The position numbers and the translations under genes are program-made. Positions 45,012 through 57,200 of a stretch of DNA of 64,000 nt are shown here, piece after piece (the first letter of the stretch is position 1; each line of letters starts with the position of its first letter). Source of the DNA: Mesorhabditis belari. Its lineage: Eukaryota; Nematoda; Chromadorea; Rhabditida; Rhabditidae. Below the pieces are notes generated by a model that worked only from the letters and a program-made list of their open reading frames with translations, searched no databases and was not told the origin of the DNA. Where the stretch lies: NCBI GenBank assembly GCA_958450365.1, contig CAUEEP010000725.1:2442001-2506000 (forward strand), written 5' to 3'.

Positions 45012-47375
45012 ATGACGTTAATCAGTGTCGTCTCATTCTTCGGACTCCTATCAATCACCACCGCTCTCACGTGTCATTTTGGTGTCAATGCTCCAAGGCC
45101 AAGGGTAAACTTATATATTAGGGTGATGGGAATCCAAGCAGCGCTCACATATCTGTCCAGAAATAAAAAGATTGCAAGCGGCATCCAATAAGTGTTGTAT
45201 ACTATTAGAAAGCCCTGAATCTCCTCTACAAAATAGTACAAAATTTTTTGAATTGGATTCATTCTTGAAGACTTTTAAGTTCAAAGGTCAACAATAGCCA
45301 TTTTCTGGAAAATGTGTTTCTGGCAATAGCCATGCCCGGGTTAGAAAATACTGCCAATTAAAGTTATTTCAAACTAACATAAAAGAAAAGAACTCCTTTT
45401 GTTTGTTCGTCTTCTAGAGCTAAGAGCTTTAACACCCAAGTCTTCAAGAATCAATCCAATTCAAAAATTTGTTGTACGATTTTGTAGAGGAGATTCAGGG
45501 CTTTCTAATAGTATACAACACTTATTGGATGCGGCTTGCAATCTTTGTATTTTTGGAAAGTTATGCGAGCGCTGCTTTCATTCCCATCACCCTAATAGAT
45601 TTTGCAGTAAAAACTGATTCTTCTATGTGATCCTAAAAAGTTCAGAAACTGAGTATGGTTGTTTGAGAACGAAAACCCCGTATTTCAGTTTATGATTGAC
45701 TGCAAATGTGGGCAACACTGTGTTCATTTCTTCTCCAGTGGGGTGAGCACTTGTTTTTTGTCAACTGATAGTAGTGGGCGAAAGTTTCGATTCATCCCAA
45801 AAATTACAATTTTTCAGCTATAAACGCACGAGCCTAATCAATTTACTTTCCAAAAACTTCGTAAATCTTTCTTAAAATCATATTAAAATCAACGTAACTA
45901 GAATCGGGTAGATTGTATTGGAGAATCGTGAGAAAAAGTCGGATGTGTCAAAAAACCGGCGTTTCAAGATATAGCTATCCCTAAGTTGCTTTATTATATT
46001 ATTCAAGGTATTTTAGTATTATCATTTAGAGGAGTGTCCAAAGTGGATCATGTTGATAGGATCATCCGTTGTAGAGATATGAAAGTGGCATGGAAATGAT
46101 GCTTGATTATTGTGCTAGATCGAGCGATTTTTTACTTTTTTAATAGAAATTATCATGAGATACCAAATCATTGAAAAAATGTAAGGCAGCTATACCTTTG
46201 AAAGCCCGGATTTTTAACACAGATGACCAAACTCTTGACCACCACATTTTCTAACTTTTCACAAGTTTCACTCTGCCCGCTTTCAGTTTTGTTGATTTCA
46301 ATATGATTTTATAGAACTTTAAAAAGGATTCATGAAGTTTTTGGAGAGCTTTTATGACTGAACAATGCCAATTTTTGGGTTGGTCTAAACTTTTCACCAC
46401 TACTGTACGTTTGCTCTTTTTACAAACAGTTGAAGACAAATCTAAAGAAAAGCTAATTCAGAATTTTTGGTCATGTGGATGTACGATTGAGAGTGATGGA
46501 CAAGAGCACGATGTCTGTGCGGTTAGTTATTGCATTTTTATAGTAGCAGCAATCCAGAGGACCCAGTGAATCCAGCTCCAGTTTTAACTTACTGAAATTA
46601 GCCGTTACAAAATTGTTAAGTCACAATCAGGGTTTTTACACAAAAATCGGCCTTATCCGACTGACTGTTCTTCTCAAAAACCCTTGAATATTTGGCTGAT
46701 AAATTGAGTTGAAAACACTTTTTCATTGATCCTTTTCTAAACAACTATTCCACCAATTGACTCACAGTCTGTTTCATTGAAATTTTTTGAAGAAATAAGT
46801 CTCAAGCGATTTTTACAGAATAATCTGTGGAGTTGTTTTCTCTGCTTCTTTTACGAAATTTTGAAAATCAAGAGTTTACTAGAATTTGTTTAGAAAATTG
46901 GTTCAAAGTTTGTTTGAAAATAATAAAAAATCATCGATTCCTGTTTTTTAATGAAACAAACTGTCGGTGGAATAGTTGTTTAGAAAAGGATCAATGAAAA
47001 AGAGTTACCAACTTCAAGTTGCCGGCGCAATACAAATTCTCCAAGTTGCCAAGTTCTTCTTTTCAGAGTGCATCACCCCGTTTCGCTTGCTGTGCTGGTG
47101 ATGGATGTAATGGACAGCTCGGACGCGAACTCGAAGCGGCGCCTCCACCCGCCCCTCGTAACTTTGGGTTCCCCGGTTTTGCTGCCAACTTCCCGAATAC
47201 GATCAACAATTTCCCAAATTTTTCCCCAAGTTTCGGAGGCTCTCCCCAGAATTTCCCCAATCCTTCACAATCTTTTCCCCAATCCTTTCCACCTTTTGTC
47301 TTCCCCACTTTCCCCAACAACAACTTTCAAAACACCGTTGTCAGCAATGTCAACACCAATTTCAATAGTGGATAA
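45012..47375 (+). CDS. Secreted Ly6-like Cys-rich protein A
   Basis: Exons 45012-45104, 45689-45742, 46462-46521, 47067-47375; 171 residues. It has a signal peptide (MTLISVVSFFGLLSITTALT), then ten cysteines spread over four exons: LTC; DCKCGQHC; SCGC..VC; and CCAGDGCNG. The final CCxxDxCN pattern is the hallmark of Ly6/uPAR-type three-finger domains, though spacing differs and a nematode-specific Cys module is possible. The last exon adds a long Asn/Pro/Phe-rich tail ending in VSNVNTNFNSG. Probably extracellular; no target can be inferred. AATAAA at 47389. Paralogue of the gene at 47731. Confidence 0.75.
45105..45605. repeat. Foldback element in intron 1 of gene A
   Basis: Arms at about 45105-45262 and 45413-45605 share AATCTCCTCTACAAAATAGT and AATAAGTGTTGTATACTATT as inverted repeats. 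The left arm is copied almost unchanged at 58094-58240. Confidence 0.8.
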
Positions 47376-47730
47376 CTTTTTGTTTTTGAATAAATTTTAA
47401 TAAAAGTTTGATCAAACACACACAGGCTGAAAAGAAACAGAATAAAGAGATGGAAATAAACGAAAAGCATCACAAAACAAAGAATAGAATCACTTATCTT
47501 AATTAAAACTTTTGAAACAGTAAAGGACAGTTGGACTTCAAATTTTCGCCTTATTTGGAAATTTTCTTTTCAAATTTCTTTCAATGTTTTGTCTAAAAAG
47601 ATCGATGTCAGAATCCGTGATGAGATAGGAAAAAAGAATCATTTCCTTTTTGAAACCCTTTTGTCAAAGTCAAACCCTTTTGTTAGCACTTCGGGTTTGA
47701 CTTTTAAACTTTATAATTAGGATTTAGGAA

Positions 47731-50700
47731 ATGAAGCTTCTTGGTGTCATCTCCTTCCTCGTTTTCCTATCAATCGTTGCGGCTCTCAGTTGTCATTTAG
47801 GTTTCGAAGTTCAGCGACCCGAGGTGAGCCTATGTTTGGATTGACAAGTTGAAATTTGGTACACTTTTCATATTTTCCATAAAACTTATTTAATATGCCA
47901 ATTGAATTAGACTTCTCTAAATAAAAGTCATGTATTAACTAATTTAAGACATACTTAAGCAAGTTTGGGTAACTTTTGAAACGAATTTGAGCAGAAATTC
48001 AAGTTTTTTTTGAAAATTCTGCAAATGGAACTATAACAAAAATGATTGATTAAATCTAGTTGTAAATTTGGCCATTTATCTAACTTGTTATGCTCTCTCT
48101 TTTTCATTGACACTAAAATAGGTTTGTGTAAAAGAAAGTGCTCGAATCGCTTCATCGAGTGTTCATCATTTTTGGTTCCTCAACTTCTTGCCCCTTAGAA
48201 ATCTACAAAACCGAAGCTTTTCTAAATCTGTCAAAAGTCTGTTTTAGAGAATAAATGGGCCTTTTTATTGGTAAAAACTGTAGATTAATTGGTGCACTAG
48301 TTATTTCTAAAAAGTGCAATGAATAAGTGTACCAACTTTCAAGTTGCCAATCTAATACTTACTTACAATTGATCACAGACGATTTATAGTTTAAACTGCT
48401 AAAATCGTCGATTTCTTTACATACTGAAAGATTTGAGAAAACCTTATTTTTCGGGTTTTAAGGGATCCTCGAAAATATTGGGTTGGTGAATTGAAAACTG
48501 CGGGTCTTTGAACTAAAATTTATTCAATATAAAACCATAAATTGATTCCAAATAACTTCCATTATTATTGACGACTTCTGCCCATTTTGCAGGCAATTTG
48601 CGGATTCCTCTTTCGTGGTAGGATTTTGGTTTTGAATCGAAAAACTTTTCGAGCCAATTTTTGACTGCTTCTTCCGACTTGAAGTGTTCTCCCGCAAGCT
48701 CATTACTCATGTTCCGGAATAAATAATAATCAGAAGGGGCAAGGTCCGGACTGTATGGGGAATGTGCCAAAAGTTTTCAATCAAGCCTGTTTATTTTAGA
48801 GCGAGTCAGTTTCGCAACAGGAGGGCGCGCGTTGTCGTGGAGGAGAACGATCTTTGACTTGAAGGGCCTATTCTTCTTTAGGGATTCATTCACCTTTTCC
48901 AACTGTTCATTGTATTTGATTACATTAAGGGTCGTCTTCCTATCCAGCAACTCCCAGTGCACCACTCCCTCCATATCTCAAAGTGCTCAAACTGTCTCAT
49001 ATGACAATAGACAATACGATTTTGATTTGTGTGTGAGACAAGTGTGAGACTCAAATCTAATAAATCTAATGCCAATCTAATAGATCTATTACACACAAGA
49101 ATTCGGCAGTTCGGGCGGGGCGCTGCCAAGAGAATAGCACGCTTGTTTCAAAAACCAACATTCCACAAAGACTCATGGGTTCGACCCCACTTGCTGCCAA
49201 ATTCTTGCCTGCTCCACTAGAATAGGGTTCTGTACGCTTTGCAACCTAGTTCTATGCAACAAGAAAGTGCAAATTTCAGTTCGCACTCAACTGTGAATGT
49301 GGACAGCACTGTACGCATTTCCTCTCCTCAGGCAAGGTAAAATTTTTGACGATAATTTTGAGTAATGCAATACAAATAGTTGAGTTGTAATTTAAGAAAA
49401 AATTAGATATGCGTTTACAGAATATTTGGACCTGTGGATGCTCGATTCTGAGTGGTGGAGTGCGTGATTTTTGCACGGTAAGTTAATCGAAACCCCTGGA
49501 TAGAATGCAAAAAATGATCATGCAAATAACTTATACATATGTAATGTAGAAAATCGCATACATCGTGAGCACAAAGTTCTCCAATTTTTGCAAAACAAAT
49601 ACAGTACCGAGCAAAAGTCTTGCAACATCACTTTTTCAAAAAAATCGATGAAATTTTTTTATAGAAAATGCCACCCGTTCGTAGGGCTTTTTGTTTTTAA
49701 TTAGAATAATACATGTACACTTTATTTAAAAAAACAAATTTGAAGTTCAGCGTAAAACAAAAAAGTAAATGACAAAACTACTAAAAAATACCCTAAAAAC
49801 TGGGTGCAAAAGTCTTGCAACATTATATGTTTCTCATTTTTATTGTTTTCAAATTTATTAACTTACACTAATTTTTGTTTTTTTCAGATGCCAGGTACCT
49901 ACTTGACGACTCCCGAAAGAGAAAAAATCATGAAAGCAAGAAAAAAAGGAATTTCTCGAACCGTTGTCTCTGATCTCTTCAAATGCGACCCATCGACCGT
50001 TTCTCGCATTGTTTCAAAAGCAAAAACAACTGGACTTTATGCACCGAAGAAAGAAGAAAGGACGGCCAAGAAGAACAACAGCAAAAGAGGATCGAATACT
50101 TGTGATGGCTTCCAAGAAGGATCCGAACATGACATCAACTGAGGGAGCTCGGCTGATCAAGGATGTTGCAACCAAGGATATCTCTCGATGGACCGTTTCT
50201 CGACGATTGACTCAAGCAGGACTGTATAGCCGGAGGGCTGTACGAAAGCCTTTGATGACCGCTGGCCACAGGAAACAACGGCTTCTATTCGCCAGGACGT
50301 ACCAAAGTTGGACGAAGCAGGATTGGGCCAACGTGATTTTTATCGATGAAACAAAAGTGGATATCTTTTCTCCAAAAGGCAACCACTTGATCAGACGACC
50401 CATTGGAAAGCGAATACTCCTTAAATATGTGCGACCTACAATGCGAGCTGGCGGAGGATCAATCATGTGTTTTGGTAAGCCTTATTTCTAATACATGTAT
50501 TAATTTGTCTTTTTCTAGGGGCGATGACAAAAAATGTGGCAGGTCCGTTCGTCCTCGTCCAGTCAACCATGAATGCTCGCCAGTATATGGAAATACTAGA
50601 AGGATGTCTACTTCCATTTGCTCAGGATCACATGGCTCCTGAATGGTTTCTCTACCAGGACAATTCGCCGGTCCACAAGAGCAAGCTCATGATGGGTCGC

Positions 50701-52553
50701 ACGGTGAATCTCTCAAATGGAGGAAAAGCTCATCTCCCTGGATGGTTTGCCCTTAATAATGTTTTGTTGGTCAAGGTGCCCCCTATGTCGCCTGATTTAA
50801 ACGTTATTGAGAATTTATGGGCTTACGTGAAGGCAAAGTTACTAGGAAAAGACTTTCACACAAAAGTTGACTTATGGTTCTACATACGAAAAGTTTGGAG
50901 CTCAATTCGCCCAGCAATTCTTCACGAATTAGTCGACTCAATGCCTAAACGACTTAATGAAGTGATTTTGGCAAAAGGTGGACCGATTGAATATTAATTT
51001 TTGATGTTTCTGTAAAATGTTGCAAGACCTTTGCACCCAGTTTTTAGGGTATTTTTTAGTAGTTTTGCCATTTACTTTTTTGCTTTACGCTGAACTTCAA
51101 ATTTATTTTTGTAAATAAAGTGTACATATATTATTCTAATTAAAAACAAAAAAAGCCCTACGAACGGGTGGCATTTTCTATAAAAAAATTTCATCGATTT
51201 TTTTTGAAAAAGTGATGTTGCAAGACTTTTGCTCGGTACTGTATTTAGACGGAAGAAAAACTCAATTCTTGATCAAAACCAGCATCAAATTTCGAAAATT
51301 CGCACGTTTTTACCAGAAAACGTCCGGAAACGTTTTTACCGCCTAAGAAACGTCTCTTTCAGAACAACCTTAATTTTTAATCTTCATTCTGATGAAGAAC
51401 TTCAAAAATATCACAACCCACGTTTTCCAGATCGTCTCATTTTCCAGATCTGCGCCCCTCCGTAGAATTGTTTCAAACTTCGTGTTTTTTGAATTGTCTG
51501 TTTTGTTTGATAGTCTTCTTGGTTAAAATCCACAGGTCTACAAAACACGTTTTGGGTCAAAGTTTAGCTCAACCACGGTTTCCCGTCGGATCGTTGACAA
51601 ATGAGTTGATCATTTTGTGTTTCCTATTCAGATCTCGAGCGATTTGTCGATTTGATAGCCCTCGAGCTTCTTTCGCCTCGATTTGGCCCTTTTCAAAATC
51701 GGTGAGCGGCTTTCCACGTGGCATTTCCTGAAAAAAAAAACAAAAATTTTAAACAAAAGCAATCTAAAGAGGCAAAAAACAACAATTGTAGTAGAAATTG
51801 AGGGAAAAAAGTGAAGTGGAGCTATAGTTATTTGAATTTTCCTAAACGATTTTTTTGAAAATGTTAAGAAAAGTTTTATCAAAATTTATACTATGCAAGC
51901 TTGGTGAGCTTGCATTTATGCTTGGTGAGCTTGCACTTACATAAATGCAAGCTTGCATTTATGATCACTAATTAGTGATCATAAATGACACCTTTTTATT
52001 TGGCAACTTTTGCCGATACATTTAAAAAATTTAGTTTTGAAAGAAAATACAGGCGGAGCGATAATTATGTGGAGTAGTGTAGTGGCCGCCAGGGGTGATA
52101 ACATGTAGGATCCGAATCCGGCTTCGTCCTCAATTTTCAAACTCCGGATGGTCCAAATCCGGATCCGAAGCCAAATTTGAGAATTCGCACACCCCTGATC
52201 TGCACTAACCCCTTAGATAATATTTTGTGTTAAGAAGTGTTTGTGTTAAATTTTCAGGAAGTTGCAAAACTTGGTCATTCTGTAAATTTTGTCAAAATAT
52301 TTGATTGTAGATTTGCTAGATTTGTCTAAGGAGTCTTCGATGCATCTCTTCTTTTCAGGAATCACCGTCTCTCTTCAATTGCTGTGTCGGTGACTGGTGC
52401 AATGGGCAGTTCGGATCTCAGTCGAACTTTCAACCCATTCCCAATGCTCCGCAGAATCTCCCAAGCTCAGTAAACGTTATCCCTATTTCGCCTAACAGCA
52501 ACTTACAAAACATCGTCATCAACAACTTTAACAGCAATTTCAATACTGGATAA
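47731..52553 (+). CDS. Secreted Ly6-like Cys-rich protein B
   Basis: Exons 47731-47823, 49280-49336, 49421-49477, 52359-52553; 133 residues; same phases as gene A. It has a signal peptide (MKLLGVISFLVFLSIVAALS) and the same Cys layout: SCH; NCECGQHC; TCGCS..FC; and CCVGDWCNG. The tail is shorter and ends in NNFNSNFNTG. Intron 1 contains a mariner relic and intron 3 a full-length Tc1-family element, yet every coding exon is open, so the gene may still be functional. AATAAA at 52566. Confidence 0.75.
47950..48330. mobile_element. Degraded relative of the 35343 MITE
   Basis: Shares short blocks with 35343-35857, such as ATTGACACTAAAATAGGTTT, CTTCATCGAGT and AATTGGTGCA, in the same order. Ends not resolved. 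Confidence 0.45.
48481..49050 (-). mobile_element. Mariner relic, 3' half of transposase
   Basis: One terminal repeat (TTGGGTTGGTGAATTGAAAA) is at 48481. On the minus strand the transposase C-terminal half is readable: VVHWELLDRKTTLNVIKY, LLHDNARPPVAK, then in another frame SPYSPDLAPSDYYLF. These are the catalytic-domain signatures of mariner (D,D34D) transposases. The N-terminal half is missing and a frameshift breaks the rest, so it is inactive. It lies in intron 1 of secreted gene B. Confidence 0.85.
49602..51241 (+). mobile_element. Tc1-family transposon with 230-bp inverted repeats
   Basis: Inverted terminal repeats of about 230 bp start CAGTACCGAGCAAAAGTCTT and are flanked by TA at 49600-49601 and 51242-51243. 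Long repeats and TA duplication are Tc1/mariner traits. The arms remain nearly identical, implying recent insertion or conversion. One transposase gene lies inside. It is in intron 3 of secreted gene B; an empty version of the site is at about 53443-53465. Confidence 0.92.
49888..50997 (+). pseudogene. Tc1-family transposase, frameshifted
   Basis: Starts at ATG 49888, directly after TTTTTTTCAG. N-terminal helix-turn-helix (YLTTPEREKIMKARKKG), then a GRPRRTT hook, then the DDE catalytic domain: first D in FIDETKVDIF, second in LYQDNSPVHKS, E in SPDLNVIENLW. A 44-nt intron (50475-50518, GTAAGC...TCTAG) splits the catalytic domain in phase. A 4-nt slip in a GAA-rich tract near 50046-50060 shifts the frame between the DNA-binding and catalytic parts. 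A 15-residue insertion lies between the second D and the E. Probably inactive as read. Confidence 0.85.
51572..51724 (-). pseudogene. Tc3-like transposase N-terminal fragment
   Basis: The minus-strand frame begins MPRGKPLTDFEKGQIEAKEA and continues GLSNRQIARDLNR, the helix-turn-helix start of Tc3/Tc1-type transposases, then stops after about 51 codons. No catalytic part nearby. It lies in a stretch of gene B intron 3 that is absent from the copy at 58280-58520. Confidence 0.65.
51893..51985. repeat. Nested short palindromes
   Basis: Repeated GCAAGCTTGGTGAGCTTGCA-like units and the perfect palindrome TGATCACTAATTAGTGATCA. Confidence 0.7.
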
Positions 52554-53221
52554 CTTTTTCTTTTGAATAAACTTTGATATTGTTTTAAATTGACCAACAC
52601 ATGCTATTAGAGTGAGCTCCTCTTGGTTAAACAGATTGATTGGTTAAAATTTGAACCAATTAACCAAGAATCAATCAAACAAGCCATTTGTTAACCAAGG
52701 TTAACAAGTATTATTCGCCAAAACAGTCAAACAACTGAGTATCTCAAATAAGCAAGGCACCTATAAAACAGCAAATGTTTTCTTTTCTTTCGAAGTTCAT
52801 TCAGAACTGTACATTTACATACTTAAATTTGCGCTTGTTCGTTGGTTAGCCAAGCTTTTAGAAAAAAATACTAATTTATTAGATATGAGCGGGATCACCC
52901 CTGCACCGGGAATTGTCAATTTTTTGAGAAAATTTTAGAGCTCTTCGTCATTTTTGATTATTGGGGACTTGGGTGTTAAAAAGTAACTGCAGGTCGAGTC
53001 TCAACCTGGATACCTGCGCCTGCTGGCAACTATCGCTCCCATTTTTCTGGCCTTTTCACTTTCTGATCTTTTCGCTTGAAATTTTTCCAGTATATTAAGA
53101 ATATAAATTACTTAATATTTATACCAAAATTCAAAGGTCCAGCTTAGATTCTATCGAGATATGAGAATCCAAAGTTGAAAGTAGCCGTTTTTAGCCTAAA
53201 ATGGGACTTTTTCGAAAAACA

Positions 53222-53935
53222 AAGACTTAGCTCTAGAAGACGAACAAAAAAAAGGAGTTCTTTTCCTTTATTTTATTTTGAAAGAACTTTAATCGGCAGT
53301 ATTTTCTAACCCGGGCATGGCTATTGCCAGAAACACATTTTCCAGAAAAAATTAAAGATTGTTCTGTAAGAGATGTTTCTTAGGGTAAAAACGTGCGAAT
53401 TTTCGAAATTTGATGCTAGTTTTGATCAAGAATTGAGTTTTTTGTGTCTAAAAATTCATTTTGCAAAAGTTGCAGAACTTTGTGCTCACCGCTACGATTT
53501 TCTACATTTTAAAAGTATATTTATTCGACATGAATAATGGATTACAACACAACGGAGGAAATTTCTACCCCTAGTTACCCCTATTTTATGTATAAGCTAT
53601 TTTCATGATCAATTTCTTTTACATTCTATTCATGGATTTAACTTACCACGCAAAAATCATGCACTTCACCACTCAGAATCGAGCATCCACAGCTCTAAAT
53701 GTTCTGTAAACGCAAATCTAATTTTTCTTAAATTACAACTTAACTATTTGTTGAATATCGACAAAAATTTCACCTTGGCTGAGGAGAGGAAATGCATACA
53801 GTGCTGTCCACATTCACAGTTGATTGTGAACTGAAAATTGGATTTCTTGTTGTAAAGTGTGCGGAAACCTATTCTAGTGCAGCAGGCAAGAATTTGGCAG
53901 CAAGTGGGGTCGAACCCAAGAGTCCTTGTGAAATA
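53222..53935 (-). pseudogene. Inverted mosaic copy of secreted Ly6-like genes
   Basis: Minus strand, 53935 to 53390 copies gene B from upstream of exon 2 through intron 3: exon 2 is intact (NCECGQHC); exon 3 has a stop where B has tryptophan (NIW). The rest, 53345-53222, copies intron 1 of gene A (45295-45425). First and last exons are absent. It preserves the transposon-free version of gene B intron 3. Confidence 0.8.
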
Positions 53936-54233
53936 GATCAATTCATTTGATATTCGATCAACAACGATGAAATGCTTGAGTTTTGATTGATTAATTTATT
54001 TTTTCTTTTAATATAACTTTCTGACGTCAACAAAATAGTTTTATAAGTCGTTGAATAACCAAATAGCAGTTAAAGAAATGCCATACACTAACTTCGAGAA
54101 TTTTGCTAACTCAAACTATCGATCCACAGTCAAATCCTGCGAGAAAAAGAAAATTTCACCTGGCTTTTCTACGAGAAAGTGAAATCTTTTCGTTTATTTT
54201 TCCTCAACCTACATAAAGATTTATTTTTTATCA

Positions 54234-57200
54234 ATGTCCATTATAAGTGTTAGCAGTGAAATCATTTTTTCACCAAAGCCGACGCTTTACATCCTCCTTA
54301 TGGACATTTCTGCTGTGATTGGCACATTGATCAATTTGTTGACTTTTTATATCATTTGGAAAGCTTCGACGTTGAATATGAAAGAATATAAAAAGCACAT
54401 TCTTTGGTATCAGGTTCAGTTTTGATTTGTGGACGCTAATAAAAGCTTGCAGTTTTGGTCGATTATGTTTGATTTGTCTCTCCACGCAATGATACCCGAA
54501 TTGTATTTGCCGGCGTTTTGTGGGAAATTTTATGGGATCTCCTACACGGTATTCGGGCTGAATGCCAAAATCTTGCAAGTAGGATTTTTGAGTAGGGCGT
54601 TTCATTGGATTCATCGGCAAGAGAAAAAAATAACCATGAGTGTATTCTCTCCAATAGAAGGCCCCTCATAAATACAAATTTTGTACATATGCTATTTTTC
54701 TCAAAATTCCAGGATTTTTACGTCTTTTGATAAGGTTTTAGGGTACTTTTCCTTTTTCGTTTTCCGTTTTCCGTTTCCATTTCACACCTCTTCCTCATTA
54801 CGTTATGAGAGCCCAAATCCATACATACAAATTTATTTTGAAAAATGGAAAAAGACAAAAACCTTTCTACATAAATCATAAAACATTTGCTCGTGGCTTT
54901 TGACACTTTTTGACATAACAATTTTGTCATAACAAAGCACTTGAAATAAGAGATAAGATCCAATCGTGCATATGACTGTCTCCAACTTCTTGTCACACCA
55001 TAAACTCGGCCAAATAACTTGAAAGGAAGTGCCTGACAGTTCCTCTGTGCTTTTTATTCCTCCACTTCTCAGAGCCTCAGAGACGCTCGATGTTCTTAGT
55101 GTGCACGTCTTTGTCATCCGGATTCAAAAAGTTGTAGCGATGATTAACCTTCTCGTGTTGAAGTCCCATTTGTACCCATGCGAATAGAATATAGCGAATG
55201 CAAAAATGTTGGAATGAAAATGATTTCAACTTACATTGGTTTCTCTTTGTGGTGCCACTTTTAAATGTAAATTTGCATGCATGGTAATTTAGGCCCTCAT
55301 AACAGAAATGAGGAAGAGATGAGAAATGGGCCCTTGTAACCGATCGGACAGATCGGACAAGTTTAAGACCCTCTCCCAAAAAATCGGCAAAGACTTTCCC
55401 CCAACCTAATGATTAAATAAGTACGGTAGGTCGGAGAGACGCTTTCATTGAAGTTATTCAGTCATTTGGCTAAATAACTTCAGAGAACATTTCGAGTGAA
55501 TGAGTGGAAATTTAGCAAATCGGTACAATCGCCCTCGGATTTTTGGTCTACTCAACGACTCAATGTGTTTTCTATCGACATCAACAGCTACTCAGCCACA
55601 AGAGTCGATTACATTATAGGTTATTTTTAAACTAAACTTTGACAAGTGTGATTTATAGATTTTGGAAGAACATTGCAATTTGCATAGCCGTTCTGCATTA
55701 CATCGGCATTCCCTCGCTGGGAGTCGTGTTTTTCCAATTCACCGACTATGAGCCTTCTCCTCAAGCGAAGGGGCTCACCGATTTGCTCGAGGTTGATTAG
55801 TCTAGTTTTATGGCTCTATCTGAATTTGGGAAACCTATTTTTGGCAGTTTTGTAGCTGAATATCTTGAGAAAATCGAGTCAGAAAAAATACTCAAGCTAA
55901 AAAATTCACAAAATTGAATATAGAGCTGGTTTTAAAGCAACATAAACTAATTTTTTGAAACAAAATTTTTTGCAAAAGCAATTTACCTTATTTATCACTC
56001 AAATCACTTGATTTAGAAATTTCCCGAATACATTTGGGTGAAATACGATCCCGATGTTCTGATAGCTCACTCGAACCCGGTTCCTCCGTTTCAAATCTCA
56101 TCAAACGCCGCCATTTTTGTTGTGATTCTTTTTGTGACATTTGAAGTCAATCTGATCGTGCGTTCTGTTAGTAGTAGCTCAAAAAAAATAGCTCCTTCAG
56201 TTCGGCCTCTTGTTTTGGCACGCCTTCTATCTTCTGGGCCAGCGAAGCGATTTGAGTGAGAGGACAAAGTTTTTGCATAGGAAAATGTTATTTGCGTTGT
56301 TTGTGCAGGTAAAAATGAAAGTCGAAAATTCGGCAGAAAAAGGCATCTAACTAACTAATCAGATGGTCATTTTTAAACTCAAAAGTCTAGCATGATTTAA
56401 TTGGGCTAACTTTTTTGAGCATCATAACATTCTCATGCAATATGAACGGATGTCAAAACCCAGCATTTGTCAAAGTAGTTGAAGCGCAAACTCATTGCTT
56501 TTGCAGAATTTCAAGGTTTTTTTCTTTTGTCATATACGTTCCTAGGTATAAACGGATGTGGACTAGAATTTGGGTTAAGTTTAAAAGAGTGGACCCCTTT
56601 TGATATCCCGCCATCTCTAACACGCCGACAACCCAACTCAACTCCTCCAACGTATTAGAGGGGAGTCCCTGTGAAATGACCGACCTGTAGTTGCACTGCA
56701 GTTGCATAGACCCGGAAGATACGTATCTTTATTTACAGTAATACAATAAGATGAATAGATTAGAAATGAGTGTAAGGGGAAGGGGGGACTCCAAATGAGA
56801 GTCTCATTTGCCCTCCTAGGCAATCCTAAGGACCTAAGGCCCCTTCTCGGCAATAAAAGGGATAAGCACAGGGGAGAACACATTTGCAAAAGAATAGACA
56901 AATCTTTCAATAATAACAATAGTAACTAAAATATCAGTTGGGCTCGGAGCTGACAGTCAAGCCCTTTTTCATTTTCAAATCATTTTAACTAGAGTTTGCC
57001 TATCTGGAAATTTTGACTGGGGTTTATTAAAATAGAAAATTTGATACTTTTGGATTATTTTCGTCAAGTGTCTATGAATGTCAAGAAGAGAATTTTTAAC
57101 AAACAGTCCAAAGGGTATGCTATTCAAAAAATCCTTCTTGCAGATATGCGTTCCCTTTCTGACGATCGCCATTCCGTGGGCTCTATTCGCGATTGTGGTG

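Noticed and set aside
49130..49200. T-arm-like GGTTCGACCCC with ACTTGCTGCC, also at 53885-53925
   Set aside because: No matching 5' acceptor or D-arm could be found, so not called a tRNA.
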